NCBI GenBank assembly: GCA_045595165.1
Contig: JAZNZY010000018.1
Location: 1 to 61,516, forward strand
Reading direction: 5' to 3'
DNA: 61,516 nt
From: SFLA01 sp045595165
GTDB taxonomy: Bacteria > Bacillota > Clostridia > Oscillospirales > CAG-382
Position 1 is the first letter of the stretch; each line of letters begins with the position of its first letter. Under the pieces are notes generated by a model, which saw nothing but the letters and a program-made list of their open reading frames with translations, had not been told where the DNA came from and did not search any database. Shown piece after piece: positions 17,825 to 25,806 of the stretch. Both the position numbers and the translations under genes were made by a program.

Positions 17825-18478
17825 ATGAGATACGACGCCGTTTTCTTTGATCTTGACGGCACGCTTTTGGACACGCTGGGCGATCTTTCGTCGGCAGTTA
17901 ATTATGTTCTTTCTAAAAGAGGATATCCCGCTCGCACAACGGAAGAAATACGTTCGTTTATCGGGGACGGATTTGCTATGCTCATCCGCCGCGCCTGCCC
18001 TGCGGATGCCGATATGTCTTGTCTGGAAACCGCTTATGCGGATTTTACCGAATACTATTCAAAGCATCTTGCGGATACAACCGTACCTTACGGAGGAATA
18101 CCGGAATTGGTTCGGTACCTTTTTGAAAACGGATATAAAATGGCTGTTGTTTCCAATAAAGGAGATTCTGCCGTAAAATATCTCGTTGACAAGTTTTTCG
18201 GCGAACATATCGGTGTCGCTTTGGGCGAAAGGGGTGGGGACACCCGCAAGCCCTCGCCGAAACTGTGTTTTGAGGCGGCGGAAATGATAGGTGCCGATTG
18301 CAGCCGCACGCTGTATATTGGGGATTCCCCGTCGGATATTCTTACCGCCCGTAACGCGGGAATGATCCCCGTGGCGGTTACCTGGGGCTTCCGTACTGAG
18401 GCGGAGCTTTCGGTACACGGTGAGGTTCTCGTTGCTCATACCGCCAAAGAACTTGAGCAAATAATTTTTGGCTCTTAA
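17825..18478 (+). CDS. gph: HAD hydrolase, phosphoglycolate-phosphatase-like
   Basis: HAD-superfamily phosphatase of 217 aa with motif I FDLDGTLLDT (Asp nucleophile), motif II VVSNK, motif III Lys (RKPSPK) and motif IV GDSPSD. It carries the alpha-helical cap between motifs I and II typical of Gph/PGP. The natural substrate could be phosphoglycolate or another small phosphate ester, and family membership alone does not fix it. Ribosome binding site AGAGGAG 7 nt upstream. Confidence 0.85.
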   Translation: MRYDAVFFDLDGTLLDTLGDLSSAVNYVLSKRGYPARTTEEIRSFIGDGFAMLIRRACPADADMSCLETAYADFTEYYSKHLADTTVPYGGIPELVRYLFENGYKMAVVSNKGDSAVKYLVDKFFGEHIGVALGERGGDTRKPSPKLCFEAAEMIGADCSRTLYIGDSPSDILTARNAGMIPVAVTWGFRTEAELSVHGEVLVAHTAKELEQIIFGS

Positions 18479-18492
18479 ATTTTGTAAAATCG

Positions 18493-18521
18493 TTGCATTT
18501 TTTTAATCTATGTGTTATTAT
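18493..18521 (+). promoter_or_regulatory. Promoter for nagA-ROK
   Basis: -35 TTGCAT (18493-18498), 17-nt spacer, -10 TATTAT (18516-18521). Confidence 0.65.
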
Positions 18522-18557
18522 TAAGTCAAATGACAAAAAATGGAGGATATGTGCTTT

Positions 18558-19691
18558 ATGAAGGCTATCATCAACGGCAAAATAATTCTTAAAGACCGTA
18601 TCGTAGAGGGCAAGGTTCTCGTTTACGACAGCGTTATCCGCGGCGTATGCGACAATGCTCCCGAAGGTGCGGAGATAATCGACGCAAAGGGCGGCTACGT
18701 AGCTCCCGGTCTTATCGACCTTCACATCCACGGCTATCTTGGAAAGGACGTTTGCGACGGCGAACCCGAAAGCATACGTACCATCGCAGAGGGTATCGTG
18801 GCAAACGGTGTTACCGGCTTCCTTCCCACTACTATGACAGTAGATATGCAGGTGATCCGTAAGGCGCTTGAGTGTCTTCGTTCTCTCAAGGAAGAGAGCA
18901 AGACCTGGAACGGTTCTGCCATTCTCGGATGCCACGCAGAAGGTCCTTTTATCAACGCAAAGAAAAAGGGCGCGCAGGACGAAAAATACATACTCAAGCC
19001 CGATGCAGCTTTCGTTAAGGAATATGCAGATATAATCAAGATAATCTCTCTCGCTCCCGAAATGGACGAGGATTTCGCCGCTATCCGCGAGATAGTTGCT
19101 GATACCGACGTTGTTGTTTCTATGGGTCATACCGACGCGGATTACGATACCGCTTACAAGTCTACCGTAAACGGCGTTTCCCACGCAACCCACCTTTTCA
19201 ATGCAATGACAGCCCTCGCACACCGTAACCCCGGTGTTGTAGGCGCGGCTCTCAATTCCGACGTTACTACCGAGCTTATCGTGGATACCTTCCACGTAAA
19301 TCCCGCTTTGTATCCCATCGTTGCAAAGCTCAAGGGTGACAAGCTCTGCTTTATTACCGACTGCCTACCCGCAGGCGGACTTCCCGAAGGTCAGTACACC
19401 CTCGGCGGCACCGCATTCGTTTCCAAGGGTATCGAATGCAGATTGCTTGACGGCACCATCGCAGGCAGTATCCTTAAACTTAACAAGGGTGTTTGGAACG
19501 TATACACCAATACCGATCTTCCTCTTTGGTATTGCGTAAACTGCGCATCTCTCAACCCCGCAAACGCTATCGGTATGGGCGCTACCAAGGGCTCTCTCGA
19601 TATCGGCAAGGATGCGGATATTATTATTACCGACAGTGAATTTAACGTAGAAAAAACAATTATCGGAGGTACAGTAAGATATGAAGCTTAA
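18558..19691 (+). CDS. nagA: N-acetylglucosamine-6-phosphate deacetylase
   Basis: Removes acetate from GlcNAc-6-phosphate in amino-sugar catabolism and cell-wall recycling. Amidohydrolase fold: metal motif HIHGYLGKD, the Glu ligand in GCHAEGPF, the His in VSMGHTDAD and THLFNAMT, and the catalytic Asp in FITDCLPAGG. 377 aa from the chosen ATG at 18558. GGAGG (18542-18546) lies 11 nt upstream; an in-frame ATG at 18540 overlaps this ribosome binding site. The stop overlaps the ROK start by 11 nt. Confidence 0.95.
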   Translation: MKAIINGKIILKDRIVEGKVLVYDSVIRGVCDNAPEGAEIIDAKGGYVAPGLIDLHIHGYLGKDVCDGEPESIRTIAEGIVANGVTGFLPTTMTVDMQVIRKALECLRSLKEESKTWNGSAILGCHAEGPFINAKKKGAQDEKYILKPDAAFVKEYADIIKIISLAPEMDEDFAAIREIVADTDVVVSMGHTDADYDTAYKSTVNGVSHATHLFNAMTALAHRNPGVVGAALNSDVTTELIVDTFHVNPALYPIVAKLKGDKLCFITDCLPAGGLPEGQYTLGGTAFVSKGIECRLLDGTIAGSILKLNKGVWNVYTNTDLPLWYCVNCASLNPANAIGMGATKGSLDIGKDADIIITDSEFNVEKTIIGGTVRYEA

Positions 19692-21060
19692 AGTTAATGC
19701 TGTTCTTGATCCCCAGTTCCAGCCCCTTTCTCTCCTTTGCCGCGAAATGCGCGAAGCTACTAAGGAAAACGGTCAGGATCTCGTTATCGGTATCCAGAGA
19801 AACAAGGGTTACATCACCACTTATAAGACCAGAATTTATCCCGACGGAATCGGCAAAGATGAAGAAAACATCAATTTTGTTGACCGTCTTGTAAAGAGCC
19901 TTCTCTGGGTTGCCGGCGGTTATAAGATAATCATCGCAGGCTCCAAGATCGTTGGCGAAAATATCAAGGCTGCTTACGCAAAGGGCGGCTCCCGTGATTT
20001 TGACAACGGCTTTATGGCTCGCGTATACGAAACCGAATTCGAAGTAGAGCTCCGCGACATCGCAGACGCTCCCGTAGACTATAACTCTCCCGCACCCGTT
20101 GGCAGACATCTTGACGGTTGCCGTTTCGGCTTTGACGCAGGCGGAAGCGACCGTAAGGTTTCCGCTGTTATCGACGGCGAAGCTGTATATTCCGAAGAAG
20201 TTGTTTGGTTCCCCAAGATCAACTCCGATCCCAACTATCACTACGAAGGCATTCTCAATGCTATGAAGACCGCCGCTTCCCATATGCCCAGAGTTGACGC
20301 TATCGGCGTTTCCTCCGCAGGCGTATATATCGATAACAAGATAATGGTTGCTTCTCTCTTTCTTAAGGTTCCCGACGATCAGTTCGATAAGTGCGTTAAG
20401 AATATGTACATCGACGTTGCAAAGGAACTGGGCGAGAACATTCCCATCGAAGTTGCTAACGACGGCGACGTTACCGCTCTCGCAGGCGCAATGGATCTTG
20501 ACGATACCAACGTTCTCGGCGTAGCTATGGGTACTTCCGAAGCAGGCGGCTACGTTGACGGTCAGGGCAATATCACCGGCTGGCTCAACGAGCTTGCATT
20601 CGTTCCCGTTGACAACTGCAAGAACGCTATGGTAGACGAATGGTCCGGCGATTACGGCTGCGGCGTTAAGTACTTCTCTCAGGACGGCGTTATCAAGCTT
20701 GCTCCCTTCGCAGGTATTGAACTTGACGAAAGCCTTTCTCCCGCAGAAAAGCTTAAGGTAGTTCAGGGTCTTATGAAGGAAGGCGACGAAAGAGCCGCAA
20801 AGATCTATGAAACCATCGGTGTTTACTTCGGCTATGCTATCGCATACTACACCGAATTCTATGATATCAAGCACGTTCTCATTATGGGCCGTGTTACCAG
20901 CGGCGAAGGCGGAACCATCCTCCTTGCAAAGGCACAGGAAGTTCTCGATGTTGAATTCCCCGAGCTCGCAAAGAAGATCACCCTCCACATTCCCGATGAA
21001 TCTTCCCGCCGTGTAGGTCAGTCTGTTGCAGCAGCAAGCCTTCCCGACCTCGGCAAATAA
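19681..21060 (+). CDS. ROK family protein with N-terminal extension
   Basis: 459 aa. A ROK/ASKHA ATPase core starts near residue 150 (FGFDAGGSDRKVSAV) and includes VANDGDVTALAGA and GVAMGTSEAGGYVD. The usual ROK zinc motif CxCGxxGCxE is not present (the region reads SGDYGCGVKYF). The first ~145 residues do not look like a helix-turn-helix, so a repressor role is unlikely. Gene overlap with nagA suggests a sugar kinase or sensor for the same amino-sugar route; substrate unknown. A GGAGG lies 11 nt before the ATG, inside nagA. Codon use is strongly biased, as in highly expressed genes. Confidence 0.82.
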   Translation: MKLKVNAVLDPQFQPLSLLCREMREATKENGQDLVIGIQRNKGYITTYKTRIYPDGIGKDEENINFVDRLVKSLLWVAGGYKIIIAGSKIVGENIKAAYAKGGSRDFDNGFMARVYETEFEVELRDIADAPVDYNSPAPVGRHLDGCRFGFDAGGSDRKVSAVIDGEAVYSEEVVWFPKINSDPNYHYEGILNAMKTAASHMPRVDAIGVSSAGVYIDNKIMVASLFLKVPDDQFDKCVKNMYIDVAKELGENIPIEVANDGDVTALAGAMDLDDTNVLGVAMGTSEAGGYVDGQGNITGWLNELAFVPVDNCKNAMVDEWSGDYGCGVKYFSQDGVIKLAPFAGIELDESLSPAEKLKVVQGLMKEGDERAAKIYETIGVYFGYAIAYYTEFYDIKHVLIMGRVTSGEGGTILLAKAQEVLDVEFPELAKKITLHIPDESSRRVGQSVAAASLPDLGK

Positions 21061-21075
21061 AAAATAAATACCATT

Positions 21076-21105
21076 AAGGCAGAAGTGCAAAACTTCTGCC
21101 TTTTT
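21076..21105 (+). terminator. Terminator after the nagA-ROK unit
   Basis: 11-bp perfect stem AAGGCAGAAGT / ACTTCTGCCTT (21076-21086 with 21092-21102), 5-nt loop, then a T-run. Confidence 0.9.
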
Positions 21106-21137
21106 GTTGATAAAATCGTATTTTTCTCTTTGAAGTG

Positions 21138-21166
21138 TTGACATTGTTTACTTGGCGTGGTATAAT
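21138..21166 (+). promoter_or_regulatory. Strong promoter for the leader RNA / LRR lipoprotein
   Basis: Perfect consensus: TTGACA (21138-21143), 17 nt, TATAAT (21161-21166). Transcription should start near 21173, about 125 nt before the coding start at 21298. Confidence 0.88.
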
Positions 21167-21172
21167 AAGTTA

Positions 21173-21267
21173 AAATAAGCGGGGTCTTCAACAAAACGAC
21201 CTCTTCGCTGTAAAAAACGTAGCGTTGGCACAGACTCCCATGTTTTACGGGTAGGTTTGTGCTTTTT
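21173..21267 (+). ncRNA. Structured leader RNA ending in a terminator-like hairpin
   Basis: The RNA expected from the consensus promoter folds into a 5' stem (AGCG+GGGTC at 21178-21186 with GACC...CGCT at 21198-21209, one bulge). It ends with a long hairpin (21228-21239 with 21249-21262, two unpaired bases) followed by TTTTT. An AGCG at 21221-21224 can pair with the same CGCT (21206-21209), giving an alternative fold. It could be an attenuator/riboswitch-like leader of the lipoprotein gene, or a free-standing small RNA of about 95 nt. I do not recognise a known riboswitch class. Confidence 0.5.
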
Positions 21268-21297
21268 ATTATATTAACGTTTAAGGAGGTACATAGG

Positions 21298-22833
21298 GTG
21301 AATAGTAAAACGCATTGTAAAAGATTGCTTAATATGCTTTTGTTTATTGTTTCAATCGCTGCCGTGTCTTTGCTTTTGTTTGGTTGTAAGAGCGAAGAGA
21401 AAAAAACGAGCGGAAGATTTGTTGAAGGCAATTTGATTTTCAGCGTTAATCCCGACGGAGTTACTTGCTCGGTTGTAGGTGTCGATAATATTGAATTAGC
21501 CGTGCTGAATATTCCTTCTACGGCGGGCGGATACCAGGTTACCCACATTGGTAACCGTGCGTTTGAGAATAATACTAATATTAAAAAAGTTTCTCTGACA
21601 GATAGCGTTACCAGCATTTTGGATGAAGCTTTTGTCGGTTGCACTCAATTGACCGAAATAGATTTCGGGAATGAAGTGCGCCACATAGGATTCGCGGCTT
21701 TTTGGAATTGCTCTTCGCTTACAACACTTGTTCTCCCCAACACGGTATCTGTTATATGGAATGGCGCTTTTTCAGATTGCAGTTCGCTTACCTCTGTTAA
21801 ACTTCCGGATGAAATGAGAGAAGTGCCGAAAAATCTGTTTTCCGGTTGCAGTTCACTTATATCTGTTAAGCTTCCAAACGGAATTAAGACATTGCCGGAA
21901 TCGATTTTTTTCGGCTGTGCTTCACTTACCGATGTGATCATTCCCGAAAGCGTTACGCGAATTGAAAGACTGGCTTTTATGAATTGCGAGAGCCTTGTGA
22001 ATTTGGACATTCCCAAAAACGTTACATATATCGGAGAGAAAGCGTTTTTTGGGTGCAGCAGTCTTGCTCAAATAAATATACCTGACGGCGTGAAGCATAT
22101 CGATTCATATACATTTAGTAATTGCAGAAATCTTATTTCAGTATCGCTGCCCGAAGGCTTAGAGAAAATAGGAAAATTCGCTTTTTCTCGGTGTCTGAAT
22201 CTTGAAACGATAGACATTCCCGATAGCGTATGTGAAATAGGAGAAAGTGCATTTGCGAATTGTGAAAAATTACAGAGATTTAATGTTCCGGATAATGTAA
22301 CTGCGATAAAAGAAATGACGTTTTATGAGTGTTTTTCTTTGAATGAGGTTACTATTGGTAATGGGGTAACATCTATTGGAAAAGAAGCGTTTTACAGTTG
22401 TCGTAATCTGAACAATATTATCCTTCCCGAAGACCTTGTAACAATTGAAGATGGAGCTTTCTGGTATTGCCGTGATTTTACAAAAATAATTATTCCGGAT
22501 AAGGTAGCATTCATCGGTAATTATGCTTTCAGAGAATGCTATTCTCTCGAAAATATAATCCTTGGCGAAAGTGTCACGAACATCGGACATGGTGTTTTTT
22601 GGGAGTGTTGTGAAATAGAAGAAATTGTTTTTCCTGCCAGCGTTAAGGGAATAGGCAGTTATTCGTTGTATGGTTGCGACAGACTTCAAAGTGTTGTTTT
22701 CGAAGATACCGAGGTGTGGCATCTCAACAACGGTGAAATCATTGATGTTGAAAATCCTTATATTACTGCAAGATATTTTTGGGATACAAAATATCAATAC
22801 AAACTATATGAATCATCTTGGTATAAAACATAA
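21298..22833 (+). CDS. Leucine-rich-repeat (BspA-type, LRR_5) lipoprotein
   Basis: 511 aa, surface lipoprotein. It starts at GTG 21298 with AAGGAGG 8 nt upstream; an earlier open-frame start at 21259 has no ribosome binding site. The signal peptide ends in lipobox LLFGC. The rest is about sixteen LRR_5 repeats of roughly 23 residues with the pattern I-x-x-x-A-F-x-x-C-x-x-L-x-x-[IV]-x-[IL]-P. BspA-type proteins often bind host matrix proteins or polymers; the ligand here is unknown. Codon usage is more A/T-rich than the flanking nagA-ROK genes, which may point to lower expression or later acquisition. Confidence 0.88.
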   Translation: MNSKTHCKRLLNMLLFIVSIAAVSLLLFGCKSEEKKTSGRFVEGNLIFSVNPDGVTCSVVGVDNIELAVLNIPSTAGGYQVTHIGNRAFENNTNIKKVSLTDSVTSILDEAFVGCTQLTEIDFGNEVRHIGFAAFWNCSSLTTLVLPNTVSVIWNGAFSDCSSLTSVKLPDEMREVPKNLFSGCSSLISVKLPNGIKTLPESIFFGCASLTDVIIPESVTRIERLAFMNCESLVNLDIPKNVTYIGEKAFFGCSSLAQINIPDGVKHIDSYTFSNCRNLISVSLPEGLEKIGKFAFSRCLNLETIDIPDSVCEIGESAFANCEKLQRFNVPDNVTAIKEMTFYECFSLNEVTIGNGVTSIGKEAFYSCRNLNNIILPEDLVTIEDGAFWYCRDFTKIIIPDKVAFIGNYAFRECYSLENIILGESVTNIGHGVFWECCEIEEIVFPASVKGIGSYSLYGCDRLQSVVFEDTEVWHLNNGEIIDVENPYITARYFWDTKYQYKLYESSWYKT

Positions 22834-22839
22834 TGGCCA

Positions 22840-22874
22840 AAACAGCGTCTTCCTCAGGGACGCTGTTTCTTTTT
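22840..22874 (+). terminator. Terminator after the LRR lipoprotein
   Basis: 10-bp stem AAACAGCGTC / GACGCTGTTT (22840-22849 with 22859-22868), then CTTTTT. Confidence 0.88.
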
Positions 22875-22887
22875 GAAACGGTTTCTG

Positions 22888-22916
22888 TTGACATTCTTTC
22901 TGCCGTGTGCTATTCT
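22888..22916 (+). promoter_or_regulatory. Promoter for the SGNH hydrolase
   Basis: TTGACA (22888-22893), 17 nt, TATTCT (22911-22916). It places transcription start near 22923, downstream of an in-frame ATG at 22907, and so supports the GTG start at 22946. Confidence 0.8.
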
Positions 22917-22945
22917 TTTTTTATCAAACATATGGAGGTATTACC

Positions 22946-24844
22946 GTGAAAAAGAAACTTGCGCTTCTTCTCGCTTCCGTTTTGCTGGGTACGTCTCTTT
23001 GCGCCGTTGGCGCTTCTGCGGAAAATAAAAAATACGATGTTGACGAAACCTATACAATAACCGGATACGATGTTAAAACCTCTTCCGGCGGAGTGTTCGT
23101 GTATCCCAATAATACTGATAAAATCCGTGTTATCGGATCGAGCGAGTATAACTTCCGTTATTCAAAAGTACTAATTTTCGATAAGGACGGAGTTCTTATC
23201 GAAGCGGGCGGAGATCTGCTTGCCAACGAAAACGGTGTGAACGGTTCTCCCCAGCTTACCGTAAAAGTGCCTGCAGGCGGATTTCTGGTAGCCTACAATT
23301 CCGGCGCTCCCGCGGGACTCGCCAAATGCTTTGACACCGCTATGGAAGGCGCAATGCTGTATAACGCCACCATGTCGGTAATCTATCCCGTCCATGGCGA
23401 ATACAATAAAACAACCAATAAACTGCGTATTGCATATAATAATCCCGTTGCTCCGTCAAAGGACGCTATAAAATTCCTTTTCGTGGGAAACAGTACCACC
23501 TATTTCAACGGCATTCCCATTAAATTTAAAGGTCTTTGCCAAGCCGCAGGCGTGGATGTGGTGGTTGACTACTGCACCAACGGAAGCGCATTCCTTCACG
23601 AGTTTGCGGATGAAACCCACGAGAGAGGCAAAAAATTCCGCAATATGCTTAACGCAAAAGAGTACGATTACGTTGTCTTGCAGGATGCGGCAGGGGCGGC
23701 GTACAACGATATGGAAGAATCCTTGGAAATAATGCTCCCCCTTATAAAAGCAAACGGCGCAACTCCTCTTTTGTATATGCGCTATTCCAACGATCTCGAT
23801 CCGGATACGAGAGTGACTTCCTTCTACAAACACTACCGTAACTACAGCCGCCTTTCCGATAAATACGGTATCGAATATTCTCCCGTTTCAAGTGCGTTCC
23901 TTAAATGTATCGAAACCAACCCCGGAATCAATCTTTTTGCGGATGACGGCGGACATCACTCCCTTGAGGGCAGCTATCTTGCCGCCTGCACCTGGCTGTA
24001 TTCCTATCTGGGCATAGACCCGCGTGGAAACGCCTATACCGCAAATCTTACCGCGGATACCGTGGCGGCTTTGCAAAACATCGCCTACGATATTGCCAAA
24101 AACGGATATCCTTATCCCGAAGAGGACTCCGCCTACAAGGTGATTGACGGCGTTAAATACGAAAATCTTTCTCTAAAAAAGCCTTATGTTTCCGATGGCG
24201 CAACTTATAGCGGAGATTGGACCGATACCGATGCAAACGGCAACCCTATCGGCAAATATACCGATGGATTTAAAGCACTTAACGCGTTGGGCAGTGCCGG
24301 TGAATGCGGATGCTACAAGGGCGGCACGGTGAACGTTACAATAGATCTCGGAAAAATATCTTCCATCAAGCAGATCACTACCGATCTGTTCGGAAACAGT
24401 AGCTGGGGTGTTCCTTCTCCCAAGGATGCGGGGGTAAAGGTTGCTTTTTCAAATGACGGCATAAACTTTACCGAATTCCGGAAACTCAACGGAGGGGATA
24501 TATCTACCTCCGAAAACTGGGAAGCTTGTGATTTTACGATCACGTTGTCCGAATTGACGGATGCAAGATACGTGCGCGTGCAGTATAACATTGCCGGCAA
24601 TTTCCTTTGGGTAAGTGAAATAAGCGTTTACGGAAAGGGCGAATCCGAACAGATGCCCGATGTATCCGAAGAGGCTTCACAAGCGCCCGATGTGTCCGAT
24701 ACCTCCGATGAAGGTTCTGCAAACGACGAATCCTCTGCAGAACCTGTAAAGGGTAATAAAGGAATTATAGTTTCCTGCTGTCTGGCCGGCGTTGCGGCAA
24801 TAGCGGCGGTTTGCGTCCTTGTGTTTAACAAAAAGAAAAAGTAA
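22946..24844 (+). CDS. Secreted SGNH-type hydrolase with discoidin-like domain and membrane anchor
   Basis: 632 aa from GTG 22946 (GGAGG 7 nt upstream). Signal peptide with an Ala-rich cleavage region (GASAE). The middle is an SGNH/GDSL-like hydrolase: the nucleophile block FLFVGNSTTY, the DYVVLQDAAG block and the catalytic Asp-His pair in FADDGGHHSLEGSY. A later beta region (about residues 420-560, ending VRVQYNIAGNFLWVSEISVYG) looks like an F5/8 type C carbohydrate-binding domain. An acidic Ser/Glu-rich linker leads to a C-terminal TM helix with a KKKK tail. It is therefore a cell-surface esterase, probably acting on polysaccharide decorations; substrate unknown. Confidence 0.8.
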   Translation: MKKKLALLLASVLLGTSLCAVGASAENKKYDVDETYTITGYDVKTSSGGVFVYPNNTDKIRVIGSSEYNFRYSKVLIFDKDGVLIEAGGDLLANENGVNGSPQLTVKVPAGGFLVAYNSGAPAGLAKCFDTAMEGAMLYNATMSVIYPVHGEYNKTTNKLRIAYNNPVAPSKDAIKFLFVGNSTTYFNGIPIKFKGLCQAAGVDVVVDYCTNGSAFLHEFADETHERGKKFRNMLNAKEYDYVVLQDAAGAAYNDMEESLEIMLPLIKANGATPLLYMRYSNDLDPDTRVTSFYKHYRNYSRLSDKYGIEYSPVSSAFLKCIETNPGINLFADDGGHHSLEGSYLAACTWLYSYLGIDPRGNAYTANLTADTVAALQNIAYDIAKNGYPYPEEDSAYKVIDGVKYENLSLKKPYVSDGATYSGDWTDTDANGNPIGKYTDGFKALNALGSAGECGCYKGGTVNVTIDLGKISSIKQITTDLFGNSSWGVPSPKDAGVKVAFSNDGINFTEFRKLNGGDISTSENWEACDFTITLSELTDARYVRVQYNIAGNFLWVSEISVYGKGESEQMPDVSEEASQAPDVSDTSDEGSANDESSAEPVKGNKGIIVSCCLAGVAAIAAVCVLVFNKKKK

Positions 24845-24863
24845 ATAACAGCTTTTAACATTA

Positions 24864-24896
24864 TTTCCGCCTTGCCAAAGCAGGGCGGATTTTTGT
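24864..24896 (+). terminator. Terminator after the SGNH hydrolase
   Basis: TCCGCC (24866-24871) pairs with GGCGGA (24884-24889), with an inner TGC/GCA extension, followed by TTTTTG. Confidence 0.8.
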
Positions 24897-24963
24897 TTTT
24901 GCGTTTTTTTAACATAAAACACAATTAAAATATAATATTATTATGAAAAAAATAAAATACCTG

Positions 24964-24992
24964 TTGGCAAAACCGAAATTATGTGCTATAAT
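24964..24992 (+). promoter_or_regulatory. Promoter for rlmB and the degenerate ATPase gene
   Basis: TTGGCA (24964-24969), 17 nt, TATAAT (24987-24992). It lies inside a longer open frame that begins at 24943, showing that the true rlmB start is downstream. Confidence 0.8.
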
Positions 24993-25032
24993 TATTTGGA
25001 ATAGGTATATTTGCCGAAGAGAGGTATCGTAT

Positions 25033-25806
25033 ATGCGTGAAGAGTCTGTTCGTAACAGTGGAAGCGACAATATCTTCTGGGGCAGAAATTCCGTTTTGGA
25101 ATTGCTTGCATCGGGACGAGATATAGATAAAATATATGTGCAAAAAGGAGCTGTAGAGGGTAGCATTAAGGTTATCGTCGGCAAAGCCAATGCCAGAAGG
25201 ATACCGATAGTTGAAACCGACCGTTCCCGTTTGGATGCTATATCGGGCGGCGCAGTACATCAAGGCGTGGCTGCTTCCGTACCGGAAACCGTGTACGCTA
25301 CGTTGGACGATCTTTTTGAGGCGGCAAACGCTAAAGGAGAAAAGCCTTTCTTTGTTATTTGCGATTGCATTAACGATCCTCATAATCTGGGAGCTATTAT
25401 ACGTACCGCAGAGTGTGCCGGTGCTCACGGCGTTATAATACCCAAGCACCGCTCCGTATCTCTTACTTCTACGGTAGCGAAATCCTCTGCGGGCGCAATT
25501 TTCCGCGTTCCGGTAGCGAGGGTAGGAAATATTGCTTCCGCAATTTCCGAACTTCAGAAAAACGGTGTGTGGGTATATGCCCTTGAGGCAAACGGTACGC
25601 CTTACTTCGGCGAGAAATTTGATGACAGCGGTATCGCCTTCGTCCTCGGAAGCGAAGGGGAAGGGGTATCGAGAATAGTAAAAGAAAAAGGCGATTTTGT
25701 GCTTTCCATACCTATGTACGGCGAGCTTAATTCGCTTAACGTATCCGCCGCGGCGGCAGTAATGCTGTTTGAAGCGGCACGGCAAAGACACGGAAAGGGG
25801 GAATAA
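25033..25806 (+). CDS. rlmB: 23S rRNA guanosine-2251 2'-O-methyltransferase type (TrmH/SpoU family)
   Basis: SPOUT-fold 2'-O-ribose methyltransferase of 257 aa. An N-terminal L30e-like RNA-binding domain (GRNSVLELLASGRDIDKIYV) is followed by the SpoU core with motif 1 DCINDPHNLGAIIRTAECAG (in part), motif 2 FVLGSEGEGV and motif 3 LNVSAAAAVMLFEA. I chose the ATG at 25033, 8 nt after AGAGG and downstream of the promoter's -10. It directly abuts the next gene (stop at 25804-25806, GTG at 25807). Confidence 0.92.
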   Translation: MREESVRNSGSDNIFWGRNSVLELLASGRDIDKIYVQKGAVEGSIKVIVGKANARRIPIVETDRSRLDAISGGAVHQGVAASVPETVYATLDDLFEAANAKGEKPFFVICDCINDPHNLGAIIRTAECAGAHGVIIPKHRSVSLTSTVAKSSAGAIFRVPVARVGNIASAISELQKNGVWVYALEANGTPYFGEKFDDSGIAFVLGSEGEGVSRIVKEKGDFVLSIPMYGELNSLNVSAAAAVMLFEAARQRHGKGE

